This document shows, piece after piece, positions 35,664 through 45,224 of a stretch of DNA of 54,773 nt (position 1 is the stretch's first letter; the number at the start of each line of letters is the position of its first letter). Origin of the DNA: Desulfovibrionaceae bacterium (lineage in GTDB: Bacteria; Desulfobacterota; Desulfovibrionia; Desulfovibrionales; Desulfovibrionaceae); assembly GCA_029011315.1 (NCBI GenBank), contig JAQXLA010000003.1, forward strand, positions 1 to 54,773, in the 5' to 3' direction. The notes beneath the pieces are model-generated. The model saw nothing but the letters and a program-made list of their open reading frames with translations, did not search any database and was not told the origin of the DNA. Made by a program: the position numbers and the translations under genes.

Positions 35664-38060
35664 CTAGACTGTCGTGCGCGTTCTGTAAAGCGCCCATGTG
35701 ATACCTGATTCCATCTGGAAAAAATGCTCGTGATAGCAGAGCTTCAGCATCTCTTCTCTGTGCCCTGCATCGATATTGCGGCCGATGTCGTAAATCATAT
35801 GCGAGCGGTACATTCCGTCCACCAGATACCCTTTTGAGCGAAACCTGCATGCCTGCCGGGCATAGCCGAGAAGCCTGCGGACAAAGCCCTGAGAAATCTC
35901 GCCCTGCACGCACAGCTCTTCCAGTTTCCGCCCCCAAGTCATCTGCTCTTCAAACTCCTTCCAGGAGCTGGCAACATCGAACAGCGTCACGGCGTTCTTA
36001 ACCGCTTTGTCATCTTGAGTGTATGATTTGGACTGCTCCAGCTGATTTTCCGCCAGTTTTCTGATGCTGCGCATAGGCAAACCAGGCTTGGCCAGTGCTA
36101 CGCCTGCGGATAACGTTACATCCGGATTGCCTCCGGTGAACCGCCCAAAAGCCGCATGCAGCATTTCCGCAAACCGCACCACCTCGCTCCACGGACCGAG
36201 GACGAAAAGATCATCGCCGCCTGCGAAAACAACATAGATATTCGGAAACGATTTTTCGATAATCCGGATCAGACAGGATGAAAAGAAGTGATGCATCATG
36301 CGCGAAAGCATCGCAAAGCGGGATATGGAACAATGCTCTTTCAGCCCGATGCCGAAAATAAGCCCCAGATTGTCCACATCAGCCTTGCATGCGGCAATGC
36401 AGGGAACAGAGCGGAATCCACGTTCCGTACGGATCCGCGATTCCAGAGCCAGCATTTCGAATGTCTTGGGATTGCCGGAACGGGGAGATTCCCCGTCTTC
36501 CGTCAGGGATACGCCTTCATCCTGCCAGCGCTGCAGATCCGCCTCGCTGATACGAGGAACATAGCCGGCTATGGGAACAGCCGAAAACCTTATGCGATCC
36601 CTGAAGGCGAAAATGCCGAGGGCAGAAGCTTCCGATGCACGAGGCTCATCCTTTTCAAGCCGCAGTTTCAGGCCGCCGAACAGCGGAAAGCCCTCTCCCT
36701 GGTTGGAAATAACCGCATATCGGGCTTCAGGCAGTTTTCTGCCGATATTCCGAATCAGCTCACTGCAGATGCCGCAGCCGGCTTCATCGCCGTCCTCGCC
36801 CCGAGCCGGACGCAGTCCGCAGAACGGGCACACGCCGTGCGCGGCGTATTCTTCGCTTCGTATGTCAAGCACAGGAGAAAAATCCGTTTCCGTGAAAAGC
36901 TGCGCAAACGGACGAAGCTTTTCACGCCGTTCCCTGCTCTTCAGCTTGCGAAACACAGCGGGAAACGCCCCCTGTTTCAGCTCGCTGGCCATCAGCTTCT
37001 GCTGTGCGAAGCTGATGCGCAGTACGCCGTTAAACGCTTTCAGCACATGCTCCGCAGCTTCGCGGATGACGCTATCCACTTTTTCGCGCACTGCCGCAGT
37101 ATCCGGCAGCAGCAGGATGAAATGGCCTCCGGCATCTGCGATGCACGCCGCCGGGCTGAGATCGCAGCGCCGCAGAAGCTCCATCCAGATGGAACGGCTC
37201 AGCATCTGCAGCATGAAGGAGCGAGCGCGCAGAAGCTTGCTTGCGCCGCGATCGCCCTGCTCGCCAATTCCGAAAATAAACTTCTGCATGCCTGAAAGCT
37301 CACCACTCAGAAGCAGCAGCGGAGCTTTCTGCAGCGATTGAACCGGCTGTTCACTGCAATACAGAGCCTGTGCAATGGCCGCCGTAGTATAGCTGTGATC
37401 AAAAAGCGAAATATCGGCGCGAGTACCATACGTTGAAGAGGGAATGCACCAGGTAAAACGCTCCAGCACAGTCTGGAGGGAGGCCGTATAATGCGCAATG
37501 CCCATATCACGAGGCAGCGATTCCAGGGCTTCAAGAAAAGCTTTGTATAAATCGGCGTATGAAGTTTTCCGTGCCGTCTCCAAATCTACAGGAAAAATCG
37601 GATCGTCATCCGCATCCAGAGCCTGCAGCGTGTAGCGCTTTACGTGCTCTTGACACTCATTTTCCCGTTCTTTCAGTCTAACTGATGAAAAAACAGACTC
37701 CATGCGGGAAGTCTTCCAATTTCCTTCCGAATCGCCGAGTTCGCGATCATTCCCGGAAGAAAGCTTGTCAGCCTGCTCAAGGCACTTCTCTTCTCGGCTT
37801 GATACGTCCGGCTTGTGATGAGCCGCAGCCATCCTCGCCAGACAGCTGCGGGAGGATTCCAGTTCCGGAGGGAGGGGAAGCCGATTTTCAATAAACCAGT
37901 CCGTATACAGGACATGCTGATGCGAATAATAGGAATTTCTGATCGGGCAGTATTCCGATTCCAGGCTGTCGCTGTACGGCTCATTGCCAACACGCTGTGC
38001 GAATTTGCCGACATCATGCAACAGGGCAGCAAGAATGAGAAGTGCATGGCGATTTTCCAT
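35664..38060 (-). CDS. cas10: Type III-A Cas10/Csm1
   Basis: A 798-residue signature protein of the complex. The N-terminal HD nuclease has LLHDVGKFAQR (His15-Asp16). A zinc site CPFCGLRPARGEDGDEAGCG with a second Cys pair lies near 410-430. The second palm domain carries VFAGGDDLFVLG (about 611-622), the GGDD active site that makes cyclic oligoadenylates from ATP. Both activities therefore appear intact. AGGAGGGA precedes the ATG. It is the first gene after the CRISPR array, which ends 130 bp upstream. Confidence 0.96.
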   Translation of the reverse strand: MENRHALLILAALLHDVGKFAQRVGNEPYSDSLESEYCPIRNSYYSHQHVLYTDWFIENRLPLPPELESSRSCLARMAAAHHKPDVSSREEKCLEQADKLSSGNDRELGDSEGNWKTSRMESVFSSVRLKERENECQEHVKRYTLQALDADDDPIFPVDLETARKTSYADLYKAFLEALESLPRDMGIAHYTASLQTVLERFTWCIPSSTYGTRADISLFDHSYTTAAIAQALYCSEQPVQSLQKAPLLLLSGELSGMQKFIFGIGEQGDRGASKLLRARSFMLQMLSRSIWMELLRRCDLSPAACIADAGGHFILLLPDTAAVREKVDSVIREAAEHVLKAFNGVLRISFAQQKLMASELKQGAFPAVFRKLKSRERREKLRPFAQLFTETDFSPVLDIRSEEYAAHGVCPFCGLRPARGEDGDEAGCGICSELIRNIGRKLPEARYAVISNQGEGFPLFGGLKLRLEKDEPRASEASALGIFAFRDRIRFSAVPIAGYVPRISEADLQRWQDEGVSLTEDGESPRSGNPKTFEMLALESRIRTERGFRSVPCIAACKADVDNLGLIFGIGLKEHCSISRFAMLSRMMHHFFSSCLIRIIEKSFPNIYVVFAGGDDLFVLGPWSEVVRFAEMLHAAFGRFTGGNPDVTLSAGVALAKPGLPMRSIRKLAENQLEQSKSYTQDDKAVKNAVTLFDVASSWKEFEEQMTWGRKLEELCVQGEISQGFVRRLLGYARQACRFRSKGYLVDGMYRSHMIYDIGRNIDAGHREEMLKLCYHEHFFQMESGITWALYRTRTTV

Positions 38061-38189
38061 ACATACATCCCTCCTAAAAGATTGCTGTATGCTGTATATT
38101 AGTAATCTGAAGACGCATAGAAATCAACTGCTGAAATATTGCGGCTTAAAAGTGCATGTCAGCCACGGCTTCATTATATCCTTAAATCC
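38061..38189 (-). promoter_or_regulatory. Spacer between the CRISPR array and cas10
   Basis: 129 bp with no terminator hairpin. A perfect TATAAT (minus strand, 38173-38178) lies just after the array but lacks a good -35. The array transcript may therefore continue into cas10, or a weak internal promoter may start here. Confidence 0.4.
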
Positions 38190-38906
38190 GTCTTAATCCC
38201 CTTATAAATCGGGTCTATTTTTATCGACGACATCAAGGCTAGAAACGACAACTGCAATGATAACAAGTCTTAATCCCCTTATAAATCGGGTCTATTTTTA
38301 TGAAGATGAAGGTTATAACGTAGAATTGTATGAAGATCTTGGAGTCTTAATCCCCTTATAAATCGGGTCTATTTTTATCAGACTCACATTAGACGCAGTA
38401 GATGAATTGGATTTTAATCCAGGTCTTAATCCCCTTATAAATCGGGTCTATTTTTATAATGGATCAGTTGTAATAGATGAATTTGAGTCTGGCGGCGTCT
38501 TAATCCCCTTATAAATCGGGTCTATTTTTATATGGACGGCTTGACGGGAGAATACGGCATAGCTGGTCTTAATCCCCTTATAAATCGGGTCTATTTTTAT
38601 AACAATACAAAGGCTTCTGAGAAGAAGTCTAAGACTTCTGGTCTTAATCCCCTTATAAATCGGGTCTATTTTTATGTAGCGGATTCGCTGATGAATTCCG
38701 CTACTAAAGCGGCAGTGTCTTAATCCCCTTATAAATCGGGTCTATTTTTATTCTTGGATCTTATGGCTGAAGTAAATGAATCTTCTTGGCTGTCTTAATC
38801 CCCTTATAAATCGGGTCTATTTTTATGGCTGACGGGGCTGAACGATCCCGGATATATGTATCTTATAAAAAGTCTTAATCCCCTTATAAATCGGGTCTAT
38901 TTTTAT
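38190..38906 (-). CRISPR. Type III CRISPR array, 10 repeats and 9 spacers
   Basis: Ten identical 35-bp repeats start at 38190, 38267, 38344, 38423, 38497, 38566, 38641, 38717, 38792 and 38872 (plus-strand repeat begins GTCTTAATCCCCTTATAAAT). Spacers are 34-45 bp. On the minus strand each repeat ends in ATTAAGAC, which matches the 8-nt 5' tag of type III crRNAs, so transcription is probably on the minus strand, in line with the cas genes. No repeat is degenerate at either end. I found no spacer that matches another part of this window. Confidence 0.98.
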
Positions 38907-39196
38907 AGTCCTCCTTTTAAATTCAACATCTTCAAATGGTTACGCAGTATCTTGCGCGAACCTCCGAGAGGAGATCTGTCCTTGTCGGCATGGCTGTTCA
39001 ACGAGCTTGATATCTCATTGAAATCATTGAACTTTATCTATGCGCGAACCCCTTCGGACGGCTTTTATATAACCAGCTGAAAATATTGTATATTTTATTT
39101 TCTCCTGTTTTTCCATCAGGCTCGCGCATACGCGAACTCTGACGGGATGAATATAGTGTCCTGTATCAAAATTCGTCAACAGCTGCAATATTGCAA
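38907..39196 (-). promoter_or_regulatory. CRISPR leader and promoter
   Basis: This 290-bp AT-rich region lies upstream of the array in its likely direction. On the minus strand TTGACG (39174-39179), an 18-bp spacer and TATATT (39150-39155) form a good promoter. The motif CGCGAAC occurs at 38955, 39043 and 39131, each exactly 88 bp from the next, in related contexts (TGCGCGAACC in the first two). The third lies next to an inverted copy, which gives the near-palindrome TCGCGCATACGCGA. Confidence 0.65.
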
Positions 39197-40264
39197 CTAG
39201 CTGAAAAAGATCTGCCTTCTGGGAATGCGCAGGCTGTAGACAGCGGAACCGCTGATGCGCTGAGAAACAATACAGAGCCGCGATCCGGTCTGTTCCCCAA
39301 ACGCCTTTTTCAGTCTGCTATTTAGCCGGCTTCGGTAAATTCTAAAGTTCTCCATATCCAGATTCAGAATCCCGTTATGTCCATTTGCCAGAGCTTTCTT
39401 ATCGATACGCTGATAAATTGCAGCGACTTCTCCGCTTCCCTTCAAGACGCTCTCAACGGAGAGTGCGCACTCCCGGCACGTATCCGGGCAAATTTCCACT
39501 CCATCCGGGCAGGCTGCCGCCTTTTGCGCGAAAAACATGTAAATGGCAAATTCGACCGGAGGGAGGGTCACCTTTTTCGATTCGCAGGACAGTGCGCGGT
39601 TTTCCCAGTCCAGATGCACACTGAGCGGCTTTGGCGCAATACAAATGGCAGAGAGAGCCTTCAAGGAAGCCGAGGACTGAAGCATTGCAGACGGAAGAGT
39701 CTCGCGCATACGGAAAAATGGCAGAGACGCCAGGATAATACGGACATCCGCGCAGTCAGCAGAGGGATAGAAAAAAGATGCGCACATTTTTTCTTCAGGT
39801 TCCACCAGAACATGAAACATGGAATCCCACGGTCTGGCGTAGCACTGGGCGGCCAGAGCCAACGCCGCACTCATGGTTTTTCTGCCGCCGGCAATGCAGA
39901 ACAGGAGTTCGCAGTCCTGATCCCGTGTCAGATGAAAAACCTTTTCCAGACACAGATCGAAAAAGGCATTGCTGCTTTCTTCATTTGTAATATCCGCAAA
40001 AGATTTGTCGATCCCGTAATCAGCGGGCGTGCAGATATCCTCCTCCGCAAGCAGCAGGCTGTTTGCCGGACGTCCCAGATCAGCCAGCAGTCCGGCAAGA
40101 CGCCCGTTTGGAGGCATCAGGACGGAACGGCAGATCTCCCGCCCCTTTTCAGTCGTCAGGATAATCACCCGGGATGGAAATCGATCCTGCCTGTGCAGGG
40201 CATAGAGGGCTTCAGTAATAATCTGCGGCGATGTGCCGCACAGCGATACGAGAATCTTCTTCAT
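39197..40264 (-). CDS. CARF-domain CRISPR-associated protein (NE0113-like)
   Basis: A 355-residue protein. The N-terminal CARF domain shows KKILVSLCGTSPQIITEALY (2-21) and the ligand-site motif CIAGGRKTMSAALALAAQ (123-140), as in the NE0113/TIGR02584 family. CARF domains bind cyclic oligoadenylates made by Cas10. The C-terminal ~150 residues contain no HEPN Rx4-6H, PD-(D/E)xK or membrane segment; they look winged-helix-like (LPPVEFAIYMFF, FRIYRSRLNSRLKKAFG) and contain a Cys cluster (CPDTCREC). It may act as a regulator or ring nuclease rather than a killer nuclease. The start at 40264 is where homology begins; it overlaps cas6 by 53 bp. Confidence 0.82.
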   Translation of the reverse strand: MKKILVSLCGTSPQIITEALYALHRQDRFPSRVIILTTEKGREICRSVLMPPNGRLAGLLADLGRPANSLLLAEEDICTPADYGIDKSFADITNEESSNAFFDLCLEKVFHLTRDQDCELLFCIAGGRKTMSAALALAAQCYARPWDSMFHVLVEPEEKMCASFFYPSADCADVRIILASLPFFRMRETLPSAMLQSSASLKALSAICIAPKPLSVHLDWENRALSCESKKVTLPPVEFAIYMFFAQKAAACPDGVEICPDTCRECALSVESVLKGSGEVAAIYQRIDKKALANGHNGILNLDMENFRIYRSRLNSRLKKAFGEQTGSRLCIVSQRISGSAVYSLRIPRRQIFFS

Positions 40265-41192
40265 CTGCAATCCATTCAAACGAAATCTGTCCCAGTCCGA
40301 AATTCGTCTGCTTGCCAATATGCGCGCATTCCGCCAAGGCCAGAAACGGCACAAACGCTTCAAGGCAGCCGTGATACCGTACGCTTCCCTGAATGCCTCC
40401 CAGTTGCATGGATGCCTGCTGCCGTGAAGAATAGCGCGTCCAATCCCTCCAGAAAAGACCGTTTTCCACCGTTTCCACATCATCGGCTCTGGCCATCATG
40501 GCATGAAACTTCTCATATTCCGCCTGTTCGCCATCCAAAGCCCACAGCGCACGGATACGCCTCAGGATGAGAATCAGCAGCTGCCGGAACGGCAGATCCG
40601 CTGAAAGCCGGTTGCCGCTCTTGAACCGGCATGGCGTTATGAGATTGACCGCAAGCGTACCGTTTCCGTCGAATTCAGGCCTCCATAAGGGAAGCGGCAG
40701 ATCCTCCCCGGAAGGGATATCGACTTTTTTCTCTTCCGGATGAAAGACGGAGCGTCCCTCATAGAGAATATCCACCAGCTCAAATGTGCCCCGAACGGTT
40801 TCATCATGCCTGCCCATGCCATGCCGCCCGGCAAGCATAAACGCCTGGACAAAATACGGCAGATAGTCAATGGCATAGGAAAACAGCGTCAGATGAAAGG
40901 AAAACGTCTCGCCGCTTTCGTATGCGCTTCGCCCTGTATCGCACGGCTCCAGACAGTATGGCGCAGGCAGATGGATCCGCGCTTCCGAATCTTGGGCGAT
41001 CCTGCCGGAAAACAGCATCGGAAACGCACAGTGATCGGCAAGCAGACAGGTATCGCAGGATTGACTCCGCACGGCGCAGCACGCCTTCTGCAGAAATCTT
41101 CCCAGCGTGCCGCGCAGCATGGATCCCTTGTAAAGAGAAAAAACGGCAGGAGCCGTCAAACGGCATAGAAAGGTAAAGGAGGCCTTTTTCAT
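40212..41192 (-). CDS. cas6: Cas6 pre-crRNA endoribonuclease
   Basis: A 326-residue RAMP protein that cuts the array transcript within repeats. It opens with KGSMLRGTLGRFLQ, has a Cys-rich CDTCLLADHC segment (about 45-55) that is common in this Cas6 subgroup, and ends with the RAMP glycine-rich loop KQTNFGLGQISFEW. GGAG lies about 8 nt before the ATG at 41192. It is the first cas gene of the locus, on the far side of the array from cas10, and may be read together with the TMEM43-like gene 55 bp upstream. Confidence 0.88.
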   Translation of the reverse strand: MKKASFTFLCRLTAPAVFSLYKGSMLRGTLGRFLQKACCAVRSQSCDTCLLADHCAFPMLFSGRIAQDSEARIHLPAPYCLEPCDTGRSAYESGETFSFHLTLFSYAIDYLPYFVQAFMLAGRHGMGRHDETVRGTFELVDILYEGRSVFHPEEKKVDIPSGEDLPLPLWRPEFDGNGTLAVNLITPCRFKSGNRLSADLPFRQLLILILRRIRALWALDGEQAEYEKFHAMMARADDVETVENGLFWRDWTRYSSRQQASMQLGGIQGSVRYHGCLEAFVPFLALAECAHIGKQTNFGLGQISFEWIADEEDSRIAVRHIAADYY

Positions 41193-41247
41193 GGGCAAAC
41201 TCCAGATTTCTTGAAGTTTTCAGTACGCTGAACTGCCCTGACGCGCG

Positions 41248-42513
41248 CTACTCTGCCGGCGGTTCGCGGCGATCAGAAGCCGGAACGGCGGCAGCTGATG
41301 CCTTTTTCATGTTGCTCCGGATGACGAGCAGAAACAGGCAAAGCAACGCCGCGCCCAGCAGGGAACCGCCCACCAGAGGCCGGAAGCGCAGCCAGGCCAG
41401 GGCAGCGACGATCAGCGACCACGCCGATCCCAGCAGCGCACAGCACAGTCCGATGCCCGCATTGACGATAGTGCCCAGCAAGGGCACGACACCGATCAGC
41501 ACTGTCAGCGGCCCGATAAGAAGCTTCAGGCCAAAGACGACAAGCGCCGCTCCGCCAGCGCGAAACATCCAGGTTCGGACCAGATTGCCCTCATGGGCTT
41601 CAGCAAACATGGCTTCGGCACTCCGGATCCCCATGGACAGACGGCTGATCATCGCGCCGTTGGCGGCGGGGATGCTTTCAAAAGTATTGCCGATCACTCT
41701 GGCAATAATGCTGATATCCGATGGCGGCACCGCATGGAACGTGATGCGCACATCGCCGATCTGCGGCATGGCCGGGGAAAGCCCCACATAGATCGCTTCG
41801 CCAAATTCATGCAGCATCAGATCCGCTTCCGGTTCATCCCCTCTCCGGGAATCGACATATGCCCGGTCCGGATTGGAAGCGTCAATTATTCTGACAATCT
41901 TTTCTCGCGCTTTGTCAGGTATCTGAACGGCAACCGGACGTTCCCCGGAAAGATCCTGAATCAGAAAATCCGGCAGTCTGTAGGCCCCAAGGTGCACATC
42001 GTCCGCGAACGTTTTCTGCGGATCAACCCGAATCAGCTGAAAATTTCTGTTGTATCTCCGTGCATCTGGATCGGAAAATAATGAGGAATCGACAGGATCC
42101 CCTGTCCATTTCTGCTCATACGACCAGGAAGCCACCTTTTTCTCTCCGCCCGATGCCGTTTTTTCCGTGCGTTCATGCCGAACTTCAACCCACTGATAAT
42201 ACTCCACGATCCGGTGCAGGGAAAGAGCCTTCACGCTGAGGCCGAAAGCGGGATCCGTCAGCATGTCCTCCGTATTCGCAAAGCCGGAAGCGTGTACCGG
42301 AATGCCGTTCATCGCCGGATCGACAGTCTGCAGATCCTTCAGCTCTGTGATCTCCGCCTGCACTTCCAGCAACGCCTCTTCTGTTCTGACAAAGCTCCCC
42401 TCATTCTGCCATAGGAGAATGGTGCCGGCAAGAAGCAGAACTATTCCCGCGCCCATGCCCGCAAAGGACGACCCAAGCCGTGCAAAAAATCCGGTCTGCG
42501 ATATTTCAGACAT
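41248..42513 (-). CDS. TMEM43-family membrane protein
   Basis: A 421-residue protein with one N-terminal membrane helix (about 17-37), a large extracytoplasmic domain (about 40-310, with LHRIVEYYQWVEVRHER and a conserved SWSYEQKWTG) and three or four C-terminal helices (about 320-405). This is the layout of TMEM43/LUMA-like proteins (DUF1625). Their bacterial role is not settled. GGGAGA precedes the ATG at 42513. It has no obvious tie to the cas genes downstream. Confidence 0.85.
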   Translation of the reverse strand: MSEISQTGFFARLGSSFAGMGAGIVLLLAGTILLWQNEGSFVRTEEALLEVQAEITELKDLQTVDPAMNGIPVHASGFANTEDMLTDPAFGLSVKALSLHRIVEYYQWVEVRHERTEKTASGGEKKVASWSYEQKWTGDPVDSSLFSDPDARRYNRNFQLIRVDPQKTFADDVHLGAYRLPDFLIQDLSGERPVAVQIPDKAREKIVRIIDASNPDRAYVDSRRGDEPEADLMLHEFGEAIYVGLSPAMPQIGDVRITFHAVPPSDISIIARVIGNTFESIPAANGAMISRLSMGIRSAEAMFAEAHEGNLVRTWMFRAGGAALVVFGLKLLIGPLTVLIGVVPLLGTIVNAGIGLCCALLGSAWSLIVAALAWLRFRPLVGGSLLGAALLCLFLLVIRSNMKKASAAAVPASDRREPPAE

Positions 42514-42741
42514 GCTCTTTCTCCCAAACAACAGTATCCCTGATCAGCCTGCCATCTTCCGGCAGATCCGACTCGCCTTCTTTCCAAGTCTTTCAGGTAG
42601 TTCGGACTATACAGAAAAGAAGCCGTTTGAGCCAGAACTCCGGGCATTTTTATACAAAACAGATGGCAATACTGTTGACACCGCTGTTTTATTTTATAAA
42701 TTTTATTTTAAGGCATAAAAATTTTTTATAAGGAGGACGCG

Positions 42742-43098
42742 ATGATGCGATTTCTTTCCGCCTGCATGATTTCTCTTCTTCTCTGTACTCCAGCCGCCTA
42801 TGCGGCATTTGAAGGCCCTGGAAGCACGCAGGCCGTAACAACCGCAGCACGAGCCAGAGAACTTCCCAATGAAACAAAAATCGTGCTTGAAGGGCATCTT
42901 ATTGAAAAGAAATCCCGAAAGGAACGCTACACCTTCCGCGATCAGAGCGGCATCATCACTGTTGAAATTGATGACAAGCTCTTCTTAAGCCTGCCCACCA
43001 TTACGCCGGAAACAACCGTGCGCCTGCATGGCGAAGTGGATACCTCGGCTTTTGAGCCGACAGAAATAGAAGTGGAGCGGATGGAAATCATCCAATAG
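42742..43098 (+). CDS. YgiW/YdeI-family OB-fold periplasmic protein
   Basis: A 118-residue secreted protein. A signal peptide ends at AYA-AFEG (about residue 21). The OB-fold follows with GPGSTQAVTTAARARELPNE, VLEGHLIEK, YTFRDQSGIITVEID and VRLHGEVD, all standard for this family (stress tolerance in enterobacteria). AAGGAGG precedes the start; a second ATG follows at once. A TTGACA at 42675-42680 in AT-rich DNA may be the -35. Confidence 0.9.
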   Translation: MMRFLSACMISLLLCTPAAYAAFEGPGSTQAVTTAARARELPNETKIVLEGHLIEKKSRKERYTFRDQSGIITVEIDDKLFLSLPTITPETTVRLHGEVDTSAFEPTEIEVERMEIIQ

Positions 43099-43158
43099 GC
43101 CTCTTCCGGGCTGGAATCCAGCTCTGAAAAAGCGATCCGGCCTGTTTATGGGAGTTAT

Positions 43159-43187
43159 TTGACAACTTCCCTGGAACGCGCTATCTC
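43159..43187 (+). promoter_or_regulatory. Promoter of the Dcu transporter gene
   Basis: TTGACA (43159-43164), a 17-bp spacer and TATCTC (43182-43187), 46 bp before the ATG at 43234. Confidence 0.65.
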
Positions 43188-43233
43188 GCATAAGCGGAAA
43201 AAGTCCTTTTCACCTTGACCGGAGTTTTCAAAA

Positions 43234-44577
43234 ATGGAACTTCTGCTTGGTTTTCTGCTTCTTCTTCTCTGTCTCATTATCGGCGTCAAGCATGGCGGCT
43301 TTGGACTCTCCGTCCTCAGCGGCATCGGCATCGTCATCTACGTTTTCCTTTTCGGCTATGCCCCGGGAAAACCGCCCGTCAATGTCATGCTTGTCATTCT
43401 GGCGGTGGTACTCTGCTCAGGCTTTCTCCAGACTTCCGGCGGCCTGACCGTGATGCTGAAGTTTGCCGAGAAACTGCTGCGCAACAATCCAAAATTCATC
43501 ACGATTCTGGCTCCCATCACCACATGGGCTCTGACCGTCCTTTGCGGAACCGGCCATGTCTGCTACACCATGTATCCTATCATCTATGATGTGGCCATCA
43601 AGCAGAACATCCGCCCGGAACGTCCCATGGCCGTTTCATCCGTTGCGGCACAGATGGGCATCTGCGCTTCACCGGTATCAGTGGCCGTCGTTTCCCTGGT
43701 CGCCTTCATTTCCGGAGCAGGCCATGAAATCAGCCTGCTGACGGTTCTGATGGTTTCCATTCCTTCAACCTTCTGCGGCGTGCTGCTCGCAGCACTGTGG
43801 TCCATGCAGCGCGGCAAGGAACTTTCCGAAGATCAGGAATTTCAGAATCTGATCCGCGATCCCGCCCAGCGCGAATATGTGTACGGCGAAACGTCAACGC
43901 TCCTTGACAAAAAGCTTCCCCGGACAGCGTACAACTCGGTAATCATCTTCCTGCTTGGCATTCTGGTTATTGCCATTCTCGGCAACTTCCCGAATCTGCT
44001 CCCGGCCTTCGCACCCGCCCCGGGCAAGGCTCCCAAGCCCATTTCGATGGTAGTCGTCATTCAGATGCTCATGCTCTGCATGGCGGCACTGATCCTCTGG
44101 GCCGGCAAGGTACGCGCCAAGGATGTGGGTGAAAGCAAGGTCTTTCGATCCGGCATGATCGCCCTTGTTTCCGTCTACGGTGTCGCCTGGATGGCGGATA
44201 CCTTCTTCCATGCCCATATGGCCACGCTGCGCGATTTCCTCGCGGAAACCGTTACCGCCTATCCCTGGGCCTACGCCATCATCGCCTTTTTCACGTCAAA
44301 GCTGGTGAACTCTCAGGCTGCCGGCATCGCCATCGTCGTGCCGCTTGCCCTGAAGGCCGGCGTGGAACCTGTGCTGATTCTCTCCTTCATTTCCGCGGCA
44401 TACGGCTATTTCTTCCTCCCGACCTATCCTTCCGACCTTGCCTGCATTGAATTCGACCGCTCCGGTACGACACGCATCGGCAAGTACATCCTCAATCACA
44501 GCTTCATGATTCCCGGACTGATCGGCGTCATCAGCGGCTGCTGCGTCGGCTACGTGCTGGCTCACATGCTCTTCTAA
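43234..44577 (+). CDS. Anaerobic C4-dicarboxylate transporter (DcuA/DcuB family)
   Basis: A 447-residue inner-membrane carrier with about 10-12 helices. GVKHGGFGLSVLSGIG, LCGTGHVCYTMYPIIYDVA and AAQMGICASPVSVAVVSL are characteristic of the Dcu family, which exchanges fumarate, aspartate or malate for succinate in anaerobic growth. The end (FFLPTYPSDLACIEFDRSGT) is also typical. DcuA and DcuB cannot be told apart from this reading. It is a single gene with its own promoter and terminator. Confidence 0.94.
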   Translation: MELLLGFLLLLLCLIIGVKHGGFGLSVLSGIGIVIYVFLFGYAPGKPPVNVMLVILAVVLCSGFLQTSGGLTVMLKFAEKLLRNNPKFITILAPITTWALTVLCGTGHVCYTMYPIIYDVAIKQNIRPERPMAVSSVAAQMGICASPVSVAVVSLVAFISGAGHEISLLTVLMVSIPSTFCGVLLAALWSMQRGKELSEDQEFQNLIRDPAQREYVYGETSTLLDKKLPRTAYNSVIIFLLGILVIAILGNFPNLLPAFAPAPGKAPKPISMVVVIQMLMLCMAALILWAGKVRAKDVGESKVFRSGMIALVSVYGVAWMADTFFHAHMATLRDFLAETVTAYPWAYAIIAFFTSKLVNSQAAGIAIVVPLALKAGVEPVLILSFISAAYGYFFLPTYPSDLACIEFDRSGTTRIGKYILNHSFMIPGLIGVISGCCVGYVLAHMLF

Positions 44578-44602
44578 TCGACGTTCTTTTCTCAGCAGCT
44601 CA

Positions 44603-44636
44603 TCCGCTCTGCCGACTTCCGGCGGGGCGGATTTTT
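44603..44636 (+). terminator. Terminator after the Dcu gene
   Basis: Hairpin TCCGCTCTGCCG / CGGCGGGGCGGA (with G-U pairs) followed by TTTTT. Confidence 0.75.
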
Positions 44637-44729
44637 GTTTCCTGACTGCTTTTCCGGAAAAATCTTGCCTTCATGGCCTTCCTGAATCATACTCTCCCGA
44701 AACATTCAACGCAGGGAGAACCGGCCGCC

Positions 44730-45215
44730 ATGAGCAGCAATCGCATTCAGGATCATCTGACGCTTCTGGGCAGCAAAGCTACCGCCTATCCTCGGGACTA
44801 TGCCCCGGAACTGCTGGAAACCTTTGAAAACAGACACCCTGAACATGACTACTGGGTACGCTTCAACTGCCCGGAATTTACCAGTCTCTGCCCCATTACC
44901 GGTCAGCCTGACTTTGCGGAAATCCGCATCTCCTATATTCCCGACCGCAAAATGGTGGAAAGCAAAAGCCTTAAGCTGTATCTCTTCAGTTTTCGCGATC
45001 ACGGCGATTTTCATGAAGACTGCGTCAATATCATCATGAAAGATCTCATCAGACTTATGGATCCCCGCTACATTGAAGTAACCGGATTCTTTACGCCCCG
45101 AGGAGGTATCGCCATCTGGCCTTACTGCAACTACGGCCGTCCCGGCAGCAAATACGAAAAAATGGCCTCTTTCCGACTGATGCATCACGACCTGCACGAT
45201 CAGAAAGAGGCGTAG
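44730..45215 (+). CDS. queF: NADPH-dependent 7-cyano-7-deazaguanine reductase QueF
   Basis: A 161-residue single-domain QueF that reduces preQ0 to preQ1 for queuosine. The T-fold has the catalytic Cys54 and Asp61 in [13 protein letters not shown], the NADPH motif [20 protein letters not shown] and the C-terminal [13 protein letters not shown] use the ATG at 44730, where homology begins, with GGGAG about 11 nt before it. Confidence 0.95.
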   Translation: MSSNRIQDHLTLLGSKATAYPRDYAPELLETFENRHPEHDYWVRFNCPEFTSLCPITGQPDFAEIRISYIPDRKMVESKSLKLYLFSFRDHGDFHEDCVNIIMKDLIRLMDPRYIEVTGFFTPRGGIAIWPYCNYGRPGSKYEKMASFRLMHHDLHDQKEA

Positions 45216-45224
45216 AAACCGTTT

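Noticed and set aside
38532..39080. Open frames with repeated LNPLINRVYFY
   Set aside because: They are translations of the CRISPR repeats and spacers.
39197..40264. HEPN ribonuclease motif in the CARF protein
   Set aside because: Looked for Rx4-6H in the C-terminal half; the only R...H pair found is spaced too far apart (RIDKKALANGH).
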